Of a stretch of 57,145 nucleotides of DNA, positions 26,035 to 34,300 are shown piece by piece. The stretch lies in NCBI GenBank assembly GCA_963205105.1, contig CAUJJW010000198.1:1-57145 (forward strand), written 5' to 3'. The DNA is from Verrucomicrobiota bacterium. GTDB lineage: Bacteria > Verrucomicrobiota > Verrucomicrobiia > Limisphaerales > CAIMTB01. The first letter of the stretch is position 1, and each line of letters opens with the position of its first letter. The position numbers and the translations under genes were made by a program. The notes under the pieces are model-generated. The model was not told the DNA's origin. It saw only the letters and a program-made list of their open reading frames with translations, and did no database searches.

Positions 26035-27017
26035 ACCCCTGGGTGACCGCGGGCGCGGTGGTGGTGGCGTTGGCGGTGGCCTTCCTGCTTTCCGGGATGG
26101 AGGCCGGGGTTTTTGCCTTGAGCCGGTACCGCATCCGCCGATTGGCGCGTGAAGGCGGTCACCGGGCCGCCCGGCTTCAAGGGTTCCTGGATCACCCGGA
26201 GAATTTTTTGTGGACCATCCTCATCGGGAACACGCTGGCGACGTTCACGGTGGTGATCACGGCGGCGCTGGAATTGCGATCCTGGCTGGGGCGGAGTCCG
26301 GGTTGGTTCATGGCGATGATGGTGGGCGTGTTGCTGTTGCTGTACGTGTTTGCCGATCTCCTGCCCAAGCTCGTGTTTCGCCGGTTCCCCAACCGCCTCT
26401 GCCTGCTTGGGGTGCCGTTGTTCCGCCTGGTGCACGTGGTGCTGTCGCCGGCGGTGGGCGCCACCGAATGGGTTTCCAGCCGCGTCCTGCGGTGGACCGG
26501 AGGACGCGCCTTCACGGGACGGTTGTTCGGCAGCCGGGCGGAGCTGCGGCAGGCGATCGAGGAATCGGCGCAATCCCTGTCACGGGAAGAGTTGACCATG
26601 ATCAACCGCATTCTCGACCTCCAGAACCTGCGGGTGCGGGATCTGATGACCGGCATGGCCAAGGCCACCACTCTGCCGGCTGAGGGGACTGTGGGGGACC
26701 TGCTGGAACTGGTGCGCCAGCGGCGGGTGTCGTCGGTGCCCCTGTGGAAGGGGCGAGGCCGGGACCGTCGGGTGCTGGGGGTGGTGGCGTTGTCGACGGT
26801 GATCTACGAGAGCGGCCATGAGCCGTTGGACCCCTTGGAGGCGCTGGTTCAGCCGGCGTTGTTTGTCGAAATGGACGCCCCGTTGGAAGCGGCCTTGCGA
26901 GCCATGCAACGTGGGAGGCAACGGTTCGCGGTGGTGCTGGACCGGCGTCGACGCGAGGTGGGGGTGATCACGCTGAACGACATCCTGGGATCCATGTTCG
27001 GGGAGGTGCGGGTATGA
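26031..27017 (+). CDS. CNNM/CorC (HlyC-like) membrane protein 2, lacking the CorC C-terminal domain
   Basis: A 328-residue relative of the genes on both sides. The DUF21 membrane domain is present, with 'LLLLYVFADLLPKLVFRR' in place of the usual 'GE..PK' segment, so the charged pair is altered. A CBS pair follows ('VRDLMTGMAK', 'RFAVVLDRRRREVGVI'). The protein ends right after the CBS pair, with no CorC_HlyC domain. It starts inside the previous stop and overlaps the next start (ATGA both times). It may be a regulatory or degenerate partner that works with its neighbours. Confidence 0.88.
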   Translation: MNPWVTAGAVVVALAVAFLLSGMEAGVFALSRYRIRRLAREGGHRAARLQGFLDHPENFLWTILIGNTLATFTVVITAALELRSWLGRSPGWFMAMMVGVLLLLYVFADLLPKLVFRRFPNRLCLLGVPLFRLVHVVLSPAVGATEWVSSRVLRWTGGRAFTGRLFGSRAELRQAIEESAQSLSREELTMINRILDLQNLRVRDLMTGMAKATTLPAEGTVGDLLELVRQRRVSSVPLWKGRGRDRRVLGVVALSTVIYESGHEPLDPLEALVQPALFVEMDAPLEAALRAMQRGRQRFAVVLDRRRREVGVITLNDILGSMFGEVRV

Positions 27018-28390
27018 CCTTGGACTGGAATGAACTCAGCGCCACGGCGGGCAAGGCGGTGGCAGGTGTGGTGATCACGGGGTTGAACGCATTTTTCGTG
27101 GCGGCGGAGTTCGCGTTGATCCGGGTGCGGGACACGCAATTGCAGCCCTTGGCGGAGGCGGGGAGCCGGCGGGCGGTGCTGGCGCGGCACATCATTCGGA
27201 ACATCGACGCCTACCTCAGCACCTCGCAGCTGGGGATCACCCTTTGCGGGCTGGGCATGGGGGCCCTGGTGGAACCCCTCTTCACCGAGCTGCTGCAACC
27301 GGTGTTCGCCATGACCGGGGTGGTCTCCCCGGAGGTCCGCCAGACCGCCGCGTTCCTGGTGGGTTTTTTGGTGAATTCCTTCGTGCTGATCGCGATCGGC
27401 GAACTGGCGCCAAAATCCTTCGCTCTCCGGCGTCCGGTGTCGGTGGCGCTGGTGGTCGCCCATCCGCTCTGGCTGATCTACTGGGGCTTTTTTCCATTCA
27501 TCTGGATGCTGAATCGGACCTCGCAGTGGGTGCTGACCCGCCTGGGAATCGGGGTGCCGAACGAGGCGGATCAGGCGCATTCCGACGACGAATTGCGGTT
27601 GATGATTCAGAGCGCGCCCAGAAAAGGGCACGAATCGACGCTCGGACGCGACGTGATTCTGAATGCTCTGGAACTCAGGCGTCGGCGGGCCCGCGAAGTG
27701 GTTCAACCGCGGCCGGAGGTGGTGGTGTTCGCCACGGACGCCTCGATCGAGGACTGCGTGAAACTGGCCGAAGAGACGCGGTACTCGCGGTTCCCGCTCT
27801 GTGAGGATGGGGACTTGGACCGGACGGTGGGTGTGCTGCACATCAAGGACCTCTATTCGCATCGGGACCGGAAAGGCACCGCGGCGGATCTGAAGGTACT
27901 GGCCCGGCCGGTGATCTACGTTCCCGAACTGGCACGGTTGGAGCGGGTGCTTCAGTTCCTGCTGGAACGGCGTCTGCACCTGGCGCTGGTGGTGGACGAG
28001 TACGGTGGGACCGTGGGTTTGGTGACGCTGGAGAATATTCTGGAGGAACTGGTGGGCCAGATTCAGGACGAGTTCGACCAGGAACGCCCGCTGACGGTGA
28101 AAGTGGATGACACCACCTGGGACGTTGCGGGGAACCTGCCCTTGCACGATCTGGGACACCTGGTGGGCGAAGCGCTGCACCAACCGGGGGTGACATCGGC
28201 CAGCGGTTGGGTGACCCAGCGGTTGGGGGGCTTCCCGAAGGAAGGCGATTCCATTCCCGTGGGAGCGTTTGTGGTGCGCGTCGAGGAAACGCGCGGCGCG
28301 CGGGTGACGCGTTTGCGGGTGACCCGGGTGGTGGCGCCGCCGGAAGCGGAGGGTGATGGAACGGCGACCGAGCCTGCGTCCGGCGCGTGA
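27014..28390 (+). CDS. CNNM/CorC (HlyC-like) membrane protein 3
   Basis: A 458-residue protein with the full family architecture: N-terminal CNNM membrane domain ('FFVAAEFALIRVR', 'GFLVNSFVLIAIGELAPKSFALRR'), CBS pair ('VVQPRPEVVVF', 'LALVVDEYGGTVGLVTLENI') and C-terminal CorC_HlyC domain (about 360-440, 'GWVTQRLGGFPKEGD'). It is the most canonical of the three tandem genes. It ends four bases before the convergent M20 peptidase gene. Confidence 0.93.
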   Translation: MTLDWNELSATAGKAVAGVVITGLNAFFVAAEFALIRVRDTQLQPLAEAGSRRAVLARHIIRNIDAYLSTSQLGITLCGLGMGALVEPLFTELLQPVFAMTGVVSPEVRQTAAFLVGFLVNSFVLIAIGELAPKSFALRRPVSVALVVAHPLWLIYWGFFPFIWMLNRTSQWVLTRLGIGVPNEADQAHSDDELRLMIQSAPRKGHESTLGRDVILNALELRRRRAREVVQPRPEVVVFATDASIEDCVKLAEETRYSRFPLCEDGDLDRTVGVLHIKDLYSHRDRKGTAADLKVLARPVIYVPELARLERVLQFLLERRLHLALVVDEYGGTVGLVTLENILEELVGQIQDEFDQERPLTVKVDDTTWDVAGNLPLHDLGHLVGEALHQPGVTSASGWVTQRLGGFPKEGDSIPVGAFVVRVEETRGARVTRLRVTRVVAPPEAEGDGTATEPASGA

Positions 28391-28393
28391 GGT

Positions 28394-29626
28394 TCAGCCT
28401 GCTGTTTGGAGGAGTTGCTGAAGGGCGAGCACGTTCAGCAGAGCCTTGGGGGCCATGGAATCCACGAGAATGTACTCGGGAACCTTGGTGCCATCGGCGC
28501 TGCGTTCGGAGCAGTGATCGTTGTCACCGTGCGGGCCGAGACCGTCGAGGGTGGGCACATGATCACAGATCCAGTTGCCGTCGCTCAGTCCGCCGCGTTC
28601 CTCGCCGCCGAGGGTTTGGCCGAGGCGCTCCGCGGCGGATTGCCAGACACGGAAGAGTCGGTCCGTGCCGGCGTTGCGCGGCCAGGGCGGGCTTTCCTCC
28701 AGCAACTCAATCCGGACCTGGCACGGATGACCGTCGACGGGGCTGCGGACGTCGCCGGTGCCGTTGAGGGCGAGAATGGCGGCGACCCCGGCCTGGTAGG
28801 TGTCGCGGGTGAAGGCGCGCATCTCGACGTCGGCGGTGGCGAGGTGGGGAACGCGATTGACGGCGATGCCGCCGGAGATGACGCCGACGTTGAAGGTGAG
28901 GTGTCGGGCGTAGTCGGTGAGGTCGGCGATGCGGTTCACCACCCGGCCGAGCTGGGAGATGGCGTTGGCGCCGCGCGGGTGTTTGGCGCCGGCATGTGCG
29001 GCGCGGCCTTCGACGGTGACCCGGAAGGTGGCGCGTCCCTTGCGGGCGACGACGAGGCAGGGTGTGCCGGCGGGGCGTCCTTCCGCCTCGAAGACGAGGG
29101 CGGCGAGGGTGGTGGACGGGTCGAGGCGTTCCAAGGCGAGCCTCGCGAAATCGCGGGACAAGGTTTCCTCGGAGGAATTCCAGAGCAGCCGCCAGGTGAT
29201 GGCTTGGAAGGCCTGGGGATCGGCTTCGGCGAGGGTGGAGAGCACCAGGTGCATCATGGCGGTGCCGCCCTTGATATCGATGGTGCCCGGGCCGTAGATG
29301 CGAGGGCCTTCGGGCTGCCAACGGAAATGGTTCCTCTCCTCCTCCTCGGGCGGGAAGACCGTGTCGAGGTGGGAGACGAGGGCGATGGATCGGGGGGAGG
29401 AGCCCGGCCGGGTGAGCACCAGGTGATCGCCGCAGGCCGGGTTCTGGTGGGGGACGAACTCAGCGGTAAATCCGAGCGGGGCGAACCGCTCGGCGGTGAG
29501 GCGTCCGAGCTGGTTCACGCCGGCGCGATTGCCGGTGTAGCTGTTGATGCCGACGAGATCGCGCAGGAGGTCGAGGGTGGCGGGGAGTCGATCCTGGATC
29601 CGGCGCGCGAGGTCCGGGACGGTCAT
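28394..29626 (-). CDS. M20-family metallopeptidase (glutamate carboxypeptidase-like)
   Basis: A 410-residue zinc peptidase. Metal-binding blocks are in order: 'VSHLDTVFP' (His, Asp), 'GPGTIDIKGG' (bridging Asp), 'NSSEET' (general base and ligand) and a late 'GPHGDNDHCSE' that supplies the last His. The dimerisation or lid domain lies between about 195 and 305. No signal peptide is visible. It would trim a C-terminal amino acid from short peptides or N-acyl amino acids. Its start overlaps the ThuA stop by four bases, placing it last in the redox/ThuA operon. Confidence 0.9.
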   Translation of the reverse strand: MTVPDLARRIQDRLPATLDLLRDLVGINSYTGNRAGVNQLGRLTAERFAPLGFTAEFVPHQNPACGDHLVLTRPGSSPRSIALVSHLDTVFPPEEEERNHFRWQPEGPRIYGPGTIDIKGGTAMMHLVLSTLAEADPQAFQAITWRLLWNSSEETLSRDFARLALERLDPSTTLAALVFEAEGRPAGTPCLVVARKGRATFRVTVEGRAAHAGAKHPRGANAISQLGRVVNRIADLTDYARHLTFNVGVISGGIAVNRVPHLATADVEMRAFTRDTYQAGVAAILALNGTGDVRSPVDGHPCQVRIELLEESPPWPRNAGTDRLFRVWQSAAERLGQTLGGEERGGLSDGNWICDHVPTLDGLGPHGDNDHCSERSADGTKVPEYILVDSMAPKALLNVLALQQLLQTAG

Positions 29627-30411
29627 CGGGTGGGGTTGTAACCGGGGAGCGGTTTGCCGTCGTCGCCGAGTTTGCCGCAGGCCCAGAGCAGACCGCGGGT
29701 GGTGAGGTCGAGGAACCAGGCTTCCTCCATGGTCTTGTTGTAGTGACCGAGGGTGGTGCCGAAGACGCGGCCTTTGCCGTAGGTGTTGATCCAGACGTTG
29801 ACCTCGTCCTTTTTGGTTTCGTGGCTGTAGCCGCTGGCGAGGGGCGTGGCGTCAGGCCAGACCTTGACGATGTTGTAGAGTTCCTCAACCGGGGTCTGCC
29901 AGGTGGCGGGCATGCCGAGAACGATGGGGTGATCGGCCTTGGCGAGCTTCATCGGGTAGGCGAAGTGGGAGCCGTGGCGGTGGGAGGTGACGCCGCAGAA
30001 CTTGAACCACTCCTCGTTCGGCGCGCGGTAGCAGTGCATGGCGCAATGAATGACGAGAGCCGGCACACCGGCGCGGTGGGGAGCGAGAATGCGTTCGAGC
30101 CAGGCCGGTTCCTTTTCGTCGGCGAAACACTCGTTGTGCACCACCACGTCGTAGCCCTTGGCCCAATCGTCCTTCGCGTAGATGTCGATCTTGCCGGTGG
30201 TTCCGGTGCGCGGGTCATGAACGATGGTCCATTCGACGTTGGCGCGGGCGCTGATGCCCTGGGGCAGGATTTCCTTCTGGCGCGGGTAGTCGTGGCAGCA
30301 GCCCCCGGTGATGAGAAGGGCGCGCAGGGGTTTGGTTTCCGCGGCGTGGGTGGTTGGGAGGGAGGCGCCGACGAGGACGCTGAGGGTGGCGGCGAGTGCG
30401 AGGAATCTCAT
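29623..30411 (-). CDS. Secreted ThuA-domain protein
   Basis: A 262-residue protein with a signal peptide ('MRFLALAATLSVLVGASLPTTHA'), which sets the ATG at 30411. The mature part is one ThuA domain, a glutamine-amidotransferase-like fold: 'LLITGGCCHDYPRQ', 'DVVVHNECF', 'VIHCAMHCYR', 'HPIVLGM' and 'YGKGRVFGTTLGHYNKTM'. ThuA proteins are tied to trehalose/sugar metabolism and are common beside secreted dehydrogenases in PVC bacteria; the reaction is unproven. It overlaps both neighbours by four bases. Confidence 0.9.
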   Translation of the reverse strand: MRFLALAATLSVLVGASLPTTHAAETKPLRALLITGGCCHDYPRQKEILPQGISARANVEWTIVHDPRTGTTGKIDIYAKDDWAKGYDVVVHNECFADEKEPAWLERILAPHRAGVPALVIHCAMHCYRAPNEEWFKFCGVTSHRHGSHFAYPMKLAKADHPIVLGMPATWQTPVEELYNIVKVWPDATPLASGYSHETKKDEVNVWINTYGKGRVFGTTLGHYNKTMEEAWFLDLTTRGLLWACGKLGDDGKPLPGYNPTR

Positions 30412-32726
30412 GGGGTGACGAACGGAACTTCGAGGGTTGGGAATTTGGGATGGGTGGTGTGGATGACCAGGCGGGCCTGGGCAGGAGGCGGTGGGAGGGC
30501 CCAACCGCCGGGAAGGGTGAAGCGGACGATGGTGCCGTTGGCGCCGCCGGCGGATTGGATTTCAGGCTGTGCGAAAGAAGGGCCGCCTTCGAGCACGGCG
30601 CTGATGACCTTGAAATCCGGGGTGCTGTCGCTGCAGCGAACCAGCGTCTGAAGATGGCGTTCGGCGGTGAGGGGACCGGAGGGGAGGGTGATGCGTTGCG
30701 GCACCACGGTGACAGAGCGGTCGACGATCGCGCGGGCGGCGAAGGCGAGGGACTCCGGCCACCCTTCGGGCACGGGCTTTTCGAGAATGACCATCAGGGT
30801 GGCCTGCTGGTTTCCGAAGCCGAGGGACGGGGTGGTGGTCACCTCGATGTCGTAGGCCTTGCCGGGGGTGACGGTACGCACACTGGCGGCGAAGCCCGGG
30901 CTCTGGGAGCGCACCGAGGCCACGCGGGCGGGTTCGTCAAATTCCAGGTGGAGCACGCCCTGGGTCTTGGTGTTGTCGGGGTCGAGTCGTCCGAAATCGA
31001 GGGTCGCTGGGCTGACGCGGATGGGCTTCCAGACCAGGCCGGAGATTTGGACGCGGGTCTCATTGGAGCGCGCGTTGCTGTAGAGGACGAGTTGATGCGA
31101 GAACGGGCCCGGTTCGCGAGGGGCGGCCAGCGCGATCTCCAGGGCCGAGGTTTCGCCGGGGGCAATGGGCGTCTGGAGTCCGCGGAGCACGCGGCCGCCG
31201 GGCGGCGGGGTGGCTCGGCTGATCTGGAGGGCGGTGGCGCCGGTATTGGTCAGCCCGAGAGTCAGCATCCGGCTCGTGCCGGCAAACAACCGGCCCATCA
31301 GGATGTTGGTCGCCGCGAGGCTCATCTCCGGGAAACGCTCTCGGACGAGCCCGAGGTTCTTTTCCAGCAATTGAAAAAACTCAGCCTCGTCCTCGGGGGA
31401 GCCCACCACGATTTCGGAGCCGATGATGAATTGGGGAATGCTGCCACTCTTCGTCTTCTCGCGGTTGGCGGCGATGATCAGTTTGGTGGTGGAAAGAAGG
31501 TTGCTGCTCCAGAAGGCATGCGTCTGCAGGGCGGAGGCCAGTTCGTTGGAGCCCAGACGGGACTCGAGCAAAGGTCGGACGTTGGCGGTCTTGGGCGGGA
31601 GCCGGTCGTAGTAGATCTCGGTGGCGACATCGGACCAGACCTTCGGATCGAGCTGCCAGGCCGTCAGCATGAGTTCCTGGAGCGCCAGGGAATCGCCGCC
31701 GTGATGGGTGGGGAGCATCAGGACGGCGAGCTGCGACGGACCAAACGACTCCCGAACCCCGGCCAGAATGCGGTTGGCATGCCGGCAGTGGATGCAGGTG
31801 TAGTCGGAGATCATCACGAACCGATGCGGGGCTTCGAGCGTGCCGTAGCGGGGCAGTTCGGGCGCCTGAAGCACGAACTTGCCGTCGTGCAGGCTGACCG
31901 ACGCAGATGGAGCCGCCGGCGGGGTGACCACCGGCGAGGGTGGAGGTGTGAGCGCGGTGGATGCGTTGGAGGCATTCTCGGTGGACTGGGGCGGAGCGGG
32001 TGTGGGAGTGGCCGTCGCTGAGGCGGGGGCGGGCGTGGACATCGACGCCGTGAGAATGCGGCGTTTGGGCGGTTCGGGGCTGAGAGCCTGGGTGATGGTG
32101 AAGCCGACAAACGCAACGGCGGCGAGAACGGTGGCGGATCCCCAGAACGCAGGAACGACGGCAAGGGCTTTGGCAGGGAGGGAGGTTTGGCCGGGGTGGG
32201 ACGACTTTCCTTTTTTCGCAGGCGCGGGGACGGGCGTGGGGGACGGGGTTGAACCGGGTTGAGGGGTTGGGGGGGATTCCCGGTTCCAGGCGAGGGCCAT
32301 GAGAATGGCGCCGGTGGTGGCAATGGCGTGAGTGGCCGAACACCACTTGCAGAACGCGTGGATCACAAACAATTGCAGCCCCGCAAACCAGAGGCCGGCG
32401 GCTGGAATGAGCAGGAGCAGGGCAGCAGCGGCGACCCGCTTGGAATGCTCGTCAGGACGGAAGGGGCGGGCTGCCAGGAACGCGAAGGCGAGGTACGTCG
32501 CGGTGCCGAAGAGGCCCACCGGAATGCCGAACACCTTGGCCCACTTGCTGGAGAGGACCACGCCGCAATCGCCGTCGGTGCAACCCGGGACCGGTCCCGA
32601 CTGCAGCGACTGGTAGACGAGCCACGCTGAAACCAGGGCGGCGATGCCGAGCAGGATCAGGGAAGCGGTGCGGAAGGGTGCGCCGACGGTGGGAGTTGAG
32701 GACGGCGGTGGGGTGGCTCGGGCCAT
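30408..32726 (-). CDS. VKOR / thioredoxin-fold / Ig-like (DUF1573-like) fusion
   Basis: A 772-residue membrane protein. Residues 15-150 form a vitamin K epoxide reductase domain: Cys49 and Cys54 in 'CTDGDC', a helix bundle and the active CxxC Cys126-K-W-Cys129. A Pro/Ala/Ser/Thr-rich segment (150-275) contains one more membrane helix (about 190-213). A DsbA-like thioredoxin domain follows (about 280-460) with Cys311-I-H-Cys314 and a probable cis-Pro loop 'SIPQF'. The last 300 residues look like beta-sandwich domains of the DUF1573/ASH type ('VSPATLDFGRLDPD'). VKOR-thioredoxin fusions oxidise exported proteins using quinone; the beta tail is an addition. It overlaps ThuA by four bases and follows a TlpA-like gene, so it belongs to an envelope thiol-redox operon. 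Confidence 0.85.
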   Translation of the reverse strand: MARATPPPSSTPTVGAPFRTASLILLGIAALVSAWLVYQSLQSGPVPGCTDGDCGVVLSSKWAKVFGIPVGLFGTATYLAFAFLAARPFRPDEHSKRVAAAALLLLIPAAGLWFAGLQLFVIHAFCKWCSATHAIATTGAILMALAWNRESPPTPQPGSTPSPTPVPAPAKKGKSSHPGQTSLPAKALAVVPAFWGSATVLAAVAFVGFTITQALSPEPPKRRILTASMSTPAPASATATPTPAPPQSTENASNASTALTPPPSPVVTPPAAPSASVSLHDGKFVLQAPELPRYGTLEAPHRFVMISDYTCIHCRHANRILAGVRESFGPSQLAVLMLPTHHGGDSLALQELMLTAWQLDPKVWSDVATEIYYDRLPPKTANVRPLLESRLGSNELASALQTHAFWSSNLLSTTKLIIAANREKTKSGSIPQFIIGSEIVVGSPEDEAEFFQLLEKNLGLVRERFPEMSLAATNILMGRLFAGTSRMLTLGLTNTGATALQISRATPPPGGRVLRGLQTPIAPGETSALEIALAAPREPGPFSHQLVLYSNARSNETRVQISGLVWKPIRVSPATLDFGRLDPDNTKTQGVLHLEFDEPARVASVRSQSPGFAASVRTVTPGKAYDIEVTTTPSLGFGNQQATLMVILEKPVPEGWPESLAFAARAIVDRSVTVVPQRITLPSGPLTAERHLQTLVRCSDSTPDFKVISAVLEGGPSFAQPEIQSAGGANGTIVRFTLPGGWALPPPPAQARLVIHTTHPKFPTLEVPFVTP

Positions 32727-32788
32727 GCGGCGGAGGGGAACGAGTGGAGGAATGTTTCCAAAGGTCGGAATCGCGGAGGGCGTGGCCG

Positions 32789-33700
32789 TTAGTTGAGCTT
32801 CGCCTCGTATTCCTTGAGCACCTTCTCGAGCTGCGGCTTCAGTTCATCGTCGTCGCAGAGCCGGATCGCCTTCTTCTGCAACTCAACGGCCTCCTTGACG
32901 TTGCCCTGGACAAACTGAGCCCGCGCGTAGGTGTCGATGATGGAGGGGTCCTTGCCTTCCGAGGCGTCGTAGGCGGCCTTGGCGGCCCTGGCGGCGAGTC
33001 CGTGGTCGGGGTTCTTCAGGCGGGGATGGGTGAGCAGGATCCAGGCGAACTGATTCATCAGCCCGGGGTTGCCCGAGGCATCCTTCAGAATGGTTTCGCC
33101 CAGTTCCTTGGTCTTCGCCGTGGCGTTGCCGTCGGAGACCAGCTCGAAGTAGTCGCGCATGGTTTTCTCGGCGCGCAGGCCACGCTTGGCGGACTCGATG
33201 TCGTACCGGCCGGCGACGATGTCCTCGAGAGCCTTGTCGAGTCCGTTCATGGGATGGCCGTGCCAGGCGATCCGGCCCTGCTTGTCGACGATGAAGGCAT
33301 GTGGGATGCCGTTCACGCCAAAGGCTTCCATATAAGCGGTGCTGGTGGCGCGGGCGTCATCGACGGCGACCACGTAGTCCATCTCGTCGGCCATTTTTCC
33401 GACGAACGGCTTCACCTTGGCGGTGGTTTCATCGCTGACGCCGACAATGGTGACGCCCTTGTTCTTGAACTTGGCCTGGAGCTCGGAGAGGTGGGGAATG
33501 CTGGCGCGGCAGGGCGGGCACCAGGTGGCCCAGAATTCGACCACGGTAACCTGTTTGCCCTGGGTGGCCTTGAGATCGACGGCCTGGCCCTTGACCCAGT
33601 CCTTGATCTTGAGAGGCGGGGCGTCCATGCCGAGTTCCGCCGCCGAGAGCGACCAGGTGCAGGCGACGGCGAGCAGAGCCGTCAGGGCGTTGATTTTCAT
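32789..33700 (-). CDS. TlpA-like secreted thioredoxin with helical C-terminal region
   Basis: A 303-residue protein with a signal peptide cleaved near 'SLSAAE'. A redoxin domain (about 25-165) has the active site Cys61-P-P-Cys64 in 'FWATWCPPCRAS' and cis-Pro 'GIPHAFIVD'. The remaining ~130 residues are helical and TPR-like ('DPSIIDTYARAQFVQGNVKEAVELQKKAI'). The family keeps exported thiols reduced, for example in cytochrome c assembly. It is the first gene of the operon that continues with the VKOR fusion 62 nt downstream. The ATG at 33700 is used; one five codons upstream is possible. Confidence 0.9.
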   Translation of the reverse strand: MKINALTALLAVACTWSLSAAELGMDAPPLKIKDWVKGQAVDLKATQGKQVTVVEFWATWCPPCRASIPHLSELQAKFKNKGVTIVGVSDETTAKVKPFVGKMADEMDYVVAVDDARATSTAYMEAFGVNGIPHAFIVDKQGRIAWHGHPMNGLDKALEDIVAGRYDIESAKRGLRAEKTMRDYFELVSDGNATAKTKELGETILKDASGNPGLMNQFAWILLTHPRLKNPDHGLAARAAKAAYDASEGKDPSIIDTYARAQFVQGNVKEAVELQKKAIRLCDDDELKPQLEKVLKEYEAKLN

Positions 33701-34300
33701 GGTGAGCCGACTCAAACACCCCGGTCGGCAAAGTCAAACCTGGGGGCGGCGGCAGGACTGGCGTAACGGTCTGATCTTCCTGACCCCGGGACCGTCGATG
33801 CCGCCTGCTGAAGAGAAGCCGCGAACCCTGGGCACCCGTCGGCGGAAATCCATGGAGCGTTGAAAGTTCCTCAACGATTCAGGGTGCGGGCAGGGGAAGT
33901 CGATCCGCTGGCGTCGTCCCATGGCGACATTTGGCAGGCGGGTGCTGTCTTGTTTGGGAAGCTGCGCAGGAAGGGCCAGGTTATCGGTCGTTCTGGATGA
34001 GTGGTGTCACTGGAACTCATTAGTTATTAGGCATATCGGAACGGGTGATTCCTCCTTTTTGACTCATTCGCGGACACTATTCCGTTGCTTCAAAGTCACG
34101 GCCTCGATCAGCGTTGTGAGCGGTTCGGCTTCCCAAGGATGCTCAACAAGTGCCGGACCCAGGCTGACCTCTGCCCCGCCGCATCCGCGTGGACAACCCT
34201 CGAGAGTCCGGCGTTTCGTCCCAGGCCCAGGCCATGGGCGGCGTCGGTGGGAGCCCTGCTTTGCTCGGGCGAAGCATGAACTGTATGAAAAGGTGACTGC
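33701..34300. other. Divergent intergenic region, no gene seen
   Basis: About 600 bases separate the leftward redox operon from the rightward LamG/Ig gene. The stretch near 34010-34085 is the most AT-rich and is a likely promoter area, but I cannot align a clear -35/-10 pair. The longest open frames show no homology, signal or domain. None of the repeat families occurs here. Confidence 0.6.
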
